DNA from: Candidatus Neomicrothrix sp. UBA2983 | GTDB lineage: Bacteria; Actinomycetota; Acidimicrobiia; Acidimicrobiales; MedAcidi-G1 | NCBI GenBank assembly: GCA_002346745.1 | Contig: DEAL01000015.1 | Location: 28,800-53,572 of the forward strand | Length of the DNA stretch: 24,773 nucleotides | Reading direction: 5' to 3' | Shown: piece after piece, positions 22,848 through 24,773 of the stretch | Layout: every line of letters starts with the position of its first letter | Numbering within the stretch: position 1 is the first letter of the stretch | Program-made: the position numbers and the translations under genes | The notes under the pieces: generated by a model | The model's input: only the letters and a program-made list of their open reading frames with translations | Databases searched by the model: none | What the model was told of the DNA's origin: nothing

Positions 22848-23810
22848 GTGGCCGGGAGCGAGATCGTCGCCAAGGGGGATCCGTCCACCGGGCTGGCGCT
22901 CGAGCGGCGGCCGCGGACCGACTTCCCGACGTACATCGGCCCCGCCACCCACCTGGCCGAGGAGCGGGCCCGGCTGACGACCCTCACCTGGGAGCACTTC
23001 GACGCCCGCATGCTGGGGGCGACCATCGGCGCCGAGTTGACCGGCATCGACCTCACCGTCGAGTTGCCGCAGGCGGCCATCGACGCGATCGCCGCCGCCC
23101 TGGCCGCCTACAAGGTCGTCTTCTTCCGAGGGCAGCCCTTCACCCCGGAACGGCACGTGGCCTTCGCCCGCCGCTTCGGCGACCTCGAGGTGCACCCGTT
23201 CATCCCGCCCAACACCGAGCAGCCGGAACTGGTGCGGTTCGAGAAGGGGGCCGACGTCACCGGCTACGAGAACCAGTGGCACCACGACGTCACGTGGCGG
23301 GAGTGCCCCTCGAGGGCCACCGTCCTGCGGGCCGTCCAGGTGCCCGAGGTCGGCGGCGACACGCTCTTCGCCGACATGCACGCCGCCTACGACGTCCTCG
23401 CCCCCGAAACCAAGGCCGAACTCGACGGGCTCGACGTCGTCCACGACTTCGTGCAGGCCTTCGGACGCAACGTCCCCGAGGACCGCATGGCCGACATGCG
23501 CGAGCAGTACCCGGAGATGGTCCATCCGGCGGTCTGCACCCACGAGGTGACCGGCCGCCCCTACCTCTACCTGAACCGCACCTTCGTCGACCGCTTCGCC
23601 GGTTGGACCCGCGAGGAGTCGTGCGAACTGCTGGATCGCCTCTGCCGCATGGCCGACACCCCCGAGTACCAGTGCCGCTTCCACTGGGAGCAGGACTCGG
23701 TGGCCTTCTGGGACAACCGGGCCGTCCAGCACCTGGCGTGCTCCGACTACTGGCCCGAGGTCCGGATCATGGAGCGCGCCAGCGTCGTGGGAGAGCGCCC
23801 CCGCCGCTGA
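22848..23810 (+). CDS. TauD/TfdA-family Fe(II)/2-oxoglutarate dioxygenase
   Basis: The 320-residue oxygenase has the iron motif His145-x-Asp147 (WHHDVTW), distal His295 (DNRAVQHLACSDY) and Arg306/Arg310 for 2-oxoglutarate. The spacing from His295 (11 and 15 residues) matches TauD. The core begins near residue 50 (FDARMLGATIGAELTGIDLT) and is preceded by an N-terminal extension of about 50 residues, longer than in E. coli TauD. Relatives cleave taurine, alkyl sulfates or aryloxyacetates, so the substrate is open. The GTG at 22848, 6 nt after TACCTT, is preferred over an upstream in-frame ATG at 22815. It is divergent from znuC. Confidence 0.88.
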   Translation: MAGSEIVAKGDPSTGLALERRPRTDFPTYIGPATHLAEERARLTTLTWEHFDARMLGATIGAELTGIDLTVELPQAAIDAIAAALAAYKVVFFRGQPFTPERHVAFARRFGDLEVHPFIPPNTEQPELVRFEKGADVTGYENQWHHDVTWRECPSRATVLRAVQVPEVGGDTLFADMHAAYDVLAPETKAELDGLDVVHDFVQAFGRNVPEDRMADMREQYPEMVHPAVCTHEVTGRPYLYLNRTFVDRFAGWTREESCELLDRLCRMADTPEYQCRFHWEQDSVAFWDNRAVQHLACSDYWPEVRIMERASVVGERPRR

Positions 23811-23822
23811 GTCCCGGAGGCC

Positions 23823-23849
23823 CTACCAGAGGAGAGGCACTACCAGAGG
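23823..23849. repeat. Short direct repeat, 10 bp with 17-bp period
   Basis: CTACCAGAGG occurs at 23823-23832 and 23840-23849. The second copy contains the stop codon and last codons of the flavodoxin-fold gene. This looks like a small tandem duplication in the gap between two convergent genes. Confidence 0.6.
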
Positions 23850-24301
23850 CCCACGGACAGCCCGGCGGCCAGGGTGCCACCCAGTTCACGGGCCGCTCCA
23901 AGGTGGTCCTCGTTGAGGTCGCCGGCGGCGATCACGGGCGGTGCCGCCTCCCTCCACCCCAGTCCAGCCGCCAGTGGCGTCACGGCGGCCACGGCGCCCG
24001 TGCCGTCCCCGCCAGCCCGTACGGCGAGCACGTAGGGTCGGCCACGGGTGTGTTCGAGGCACGGGTAGTAGACCGTGTCGAAGAAGTGCTTGAGCGCCCC
24101 CGACATGTAGCCGAAGTTCTCGGGGGTGCACAGGGCTATCCCGTCGGCGGCCAGGACGTCCTCGACCCCGGCCTCGAGTGCCGGAACGGCGACGACCTCG
24201 ACACCTTCGATGGCCGGGTCCTCGGCGCCCTCCCGAAGGGCCTCGGTCAGTGCCTGCGCCCCGCCGGTGGCGGAGTGCCAGACGAGGAGCAGGCGCGGCA
24301 C
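23840..24301 (-). CDS. Flavodoxin-fold NAD(P)H-dependent FMN reductase-like protein
   Basis: The 153-residue flavodoxin-fold protein has an FMN phosphate-binding loop (HSATGGAQAL, residues 9-18) and a TPENFGYMSGALKHFFDTVY segment near residue 70, like the flavin-ring loop of NADPH-dependent FMN reductases and WrbA-like proteins. The GTG at 24301 starts 13 nt after the menB stop with a GGGGG stretch upstream. The longer open frame upstream overlaps menB and is not used. A link to menaquinone or quinone redox work is suggested by the menB neighbour but not shown. The 3' end is marked by the short direct repeat. Confidence 0.8.
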   Translation of the reverse strand: MPRLLLVWHSATGGAQALTEALREGAEDPAIEGVEVVAVPALEAGVEDVLAADGIALCTPENFGYMSGALKHFFDTVYYPCLEHTRGRPYVLAVRAGGDGTGAVAAVTPLAAGLGWREAAPPVIAAGDLNEDHLGAARELGGTLAAGLSVGLW

Positions 24302-24314
24302 CGGTGCCCCCGGT

Positions 24315-24773
24315 TCAGAAGTGGTACGGGAAGTCCGACCAGTCGGGCGGGCGCTTCTCGAGGAACGCCTCCCGCCCCTCGGCAGCCTCGTCGGTGCCAT
24401 AGGCGAGGCGGGTGGCCTCACCGGCGAAGACCTGCTGGCCGACCAGGCCGTCGTCGACCAGGTTGAAGGCGAACTTGAGCATGCGCTGGGCAGTGGGGCT
24501 CTTGGCGTTGATGGCTGCCGCCCACTCCAGGGCGACGGACTCGAGGTCGGCGTGGTCGACAACCGCGTTGACCATGCCCATGGTGTGGGCCTGCTCGGCG
24601 TCGTACTCCCGGCCGAGGAAGAACACCTCCCGGGCGAACTTCTGGCCGACCTGGCGGGCCAGGTAGGCCGAGCCGAAACCGCCGTCGAAGCTGGCCACGT
24701 CGGCGTCGGTCTGCTTGAAGCGGGCATGCTGGCGGCTGGCCAGCGTCAGGTCGGCCACCACGTGGAGGCTGTG
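24315..24773 (-). CDS. menB: 1,4-dihydroxy-2-naphthoyl-CoA synthase (5' end outside window)
   Basis: MenB closes the second ring of the naphthoquinone nucleus in menaquinone synthesis. The visible 153 C-terminal residues start HSLHVVADLTLAS and contain DADVASFDGGFGSAYLARQVG, which holds the active-site Asp/Ser region. SPTAQRMLKFAFNLVDDGLVGQQ and the MenB-specific ending EKRPPDWSDFPYHF follow. This C-terminus, which swaps between subunits in the hexamer, separates MenB from ordinary enoyl-CoA hydratases. The full enzyme would be about 300 residues, so about half lies beyond the right edge. It supports menaquinone as the respiratory quinone. Confidence 0.92.
   Translation of the reverse strand, partial: HSLHVVADLTLASRQHARFKQTDADVASFDGGFGSAYLARQVGQKFAREVFFLGREYDAEQAHTMGMVNAVVDHADLESVALEWAAAINAKSPTAQRMLKFAFNLVDDGLVGQQVFAGEATRLAYGTDEAAEGREAFLEKRPPDWSDFPYHF

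Noticed and set aside
24315..24773. The right-edge gene as an enoyl-CoA hydratase (PaaF/PaaG) of the phenylacetate pathway
   Set aside because: The HSLHVVADLTLAS segment and the WSDFPYHF terminus are MenB-specific.
1..24773. CRISPR arrays, tRNA or rRNA genes, insertion sequences and attachment sites
   Set aside because: I read both strands and saw no regularly spaced repeats, cloverleaf-like segments, transposase motifs or terminal inverted repeats.

Overview
This window is GC-rich actinobacterial DNA. Several genes fit a member of the Actinomycetota such as Acidimicrobiia: an F420/deazaflavin-type (DDN family) oxidoreductase, a mycobacterial-like MenB, a secreted deacetylase with an actinobacterial C-terminal beta domain, frequent GTG/TTG starts, and many start codons placed 6-8 nt after a TANNNT motif (leaderless-transcript architecture). 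The lineage is inferred from gene content only. I see no rRNA, tRNA, CRISPR array, insertion sequence or phage gene, and no stretch over 300 bases without a gene.

Layout. (1) 1-4328, minus strand: phenylacetate operon paaZ-paaA-paaD-paaB-paaC, with paaC cut by the left edge. Divergent paaX (4401-5306) encodes its likely repressor. A 6-bp inverted repeat with 28-nt spacing exactly brackets a sigma70-like promoter in the paaZ/paaX gap. (2) 5303-7578: a small three-helix membrane protein, a DDN-family oxidoreductase and a PhzS-like FAD monooxygenase. (3) 7608-18127, minus strand: a probable methylated-amine catabolic region. In transcription order it holds a Rieske oxygenase, soxB-soxD-soxA-soxG (heterotetrameric sarcosine oxidase or a relative), an amidase, a hotdog thioesterase overlapping a YcaD-like MFS transporter, and an alpha/beta hydrolase. 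(4) 18257-21965, plus strand: upp, a polysaccharide deacetylase and alkB closely packed, then a phytanoyl-CoA dioxygenase family gene and a PlsC-like acyltransferase. (5) 21977-22747, minus strand: a solitary ZnuC-like ABC ATPase with a His-rich tail and a Zur-like palindrome at its promoter. (6) 22848-23810, plus strand: a TauD-family dioxygenase. (7) 23840-24773, minus strand: a flavodoxin-fold reductase downstream of menB, which is cut by the right edge.

How the genes fit together. PaaABC(+D) would epoxidise phenylacetyl-CoA and PaaZ would open the ring and oxidise the aldehyde; the CoA ligase, the isomerase and the beta-oxidation genes are not visible here. In region 3 the Rieske enzyme could demethylate a quaternary or tertiary amine (glycine betaine, carnitine or stachydrine type). 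The product would pass to the SoxBDAG complex, which removes another N-methyl group; the thioesterase and MFS carrier would supply or import substrate. That pathway is an inference from neighbourhood and family membership. Nothing here is clearly a wholly new system. The best leads are the Rieske-Sox-thioesterase-MFS cluster, the Cys-for-His change at a SoxD zinc ligand, the promoter-bracketing PaaX operator, the orphan Zur-linked znuC and the recurrent leaderless promoter pattern.
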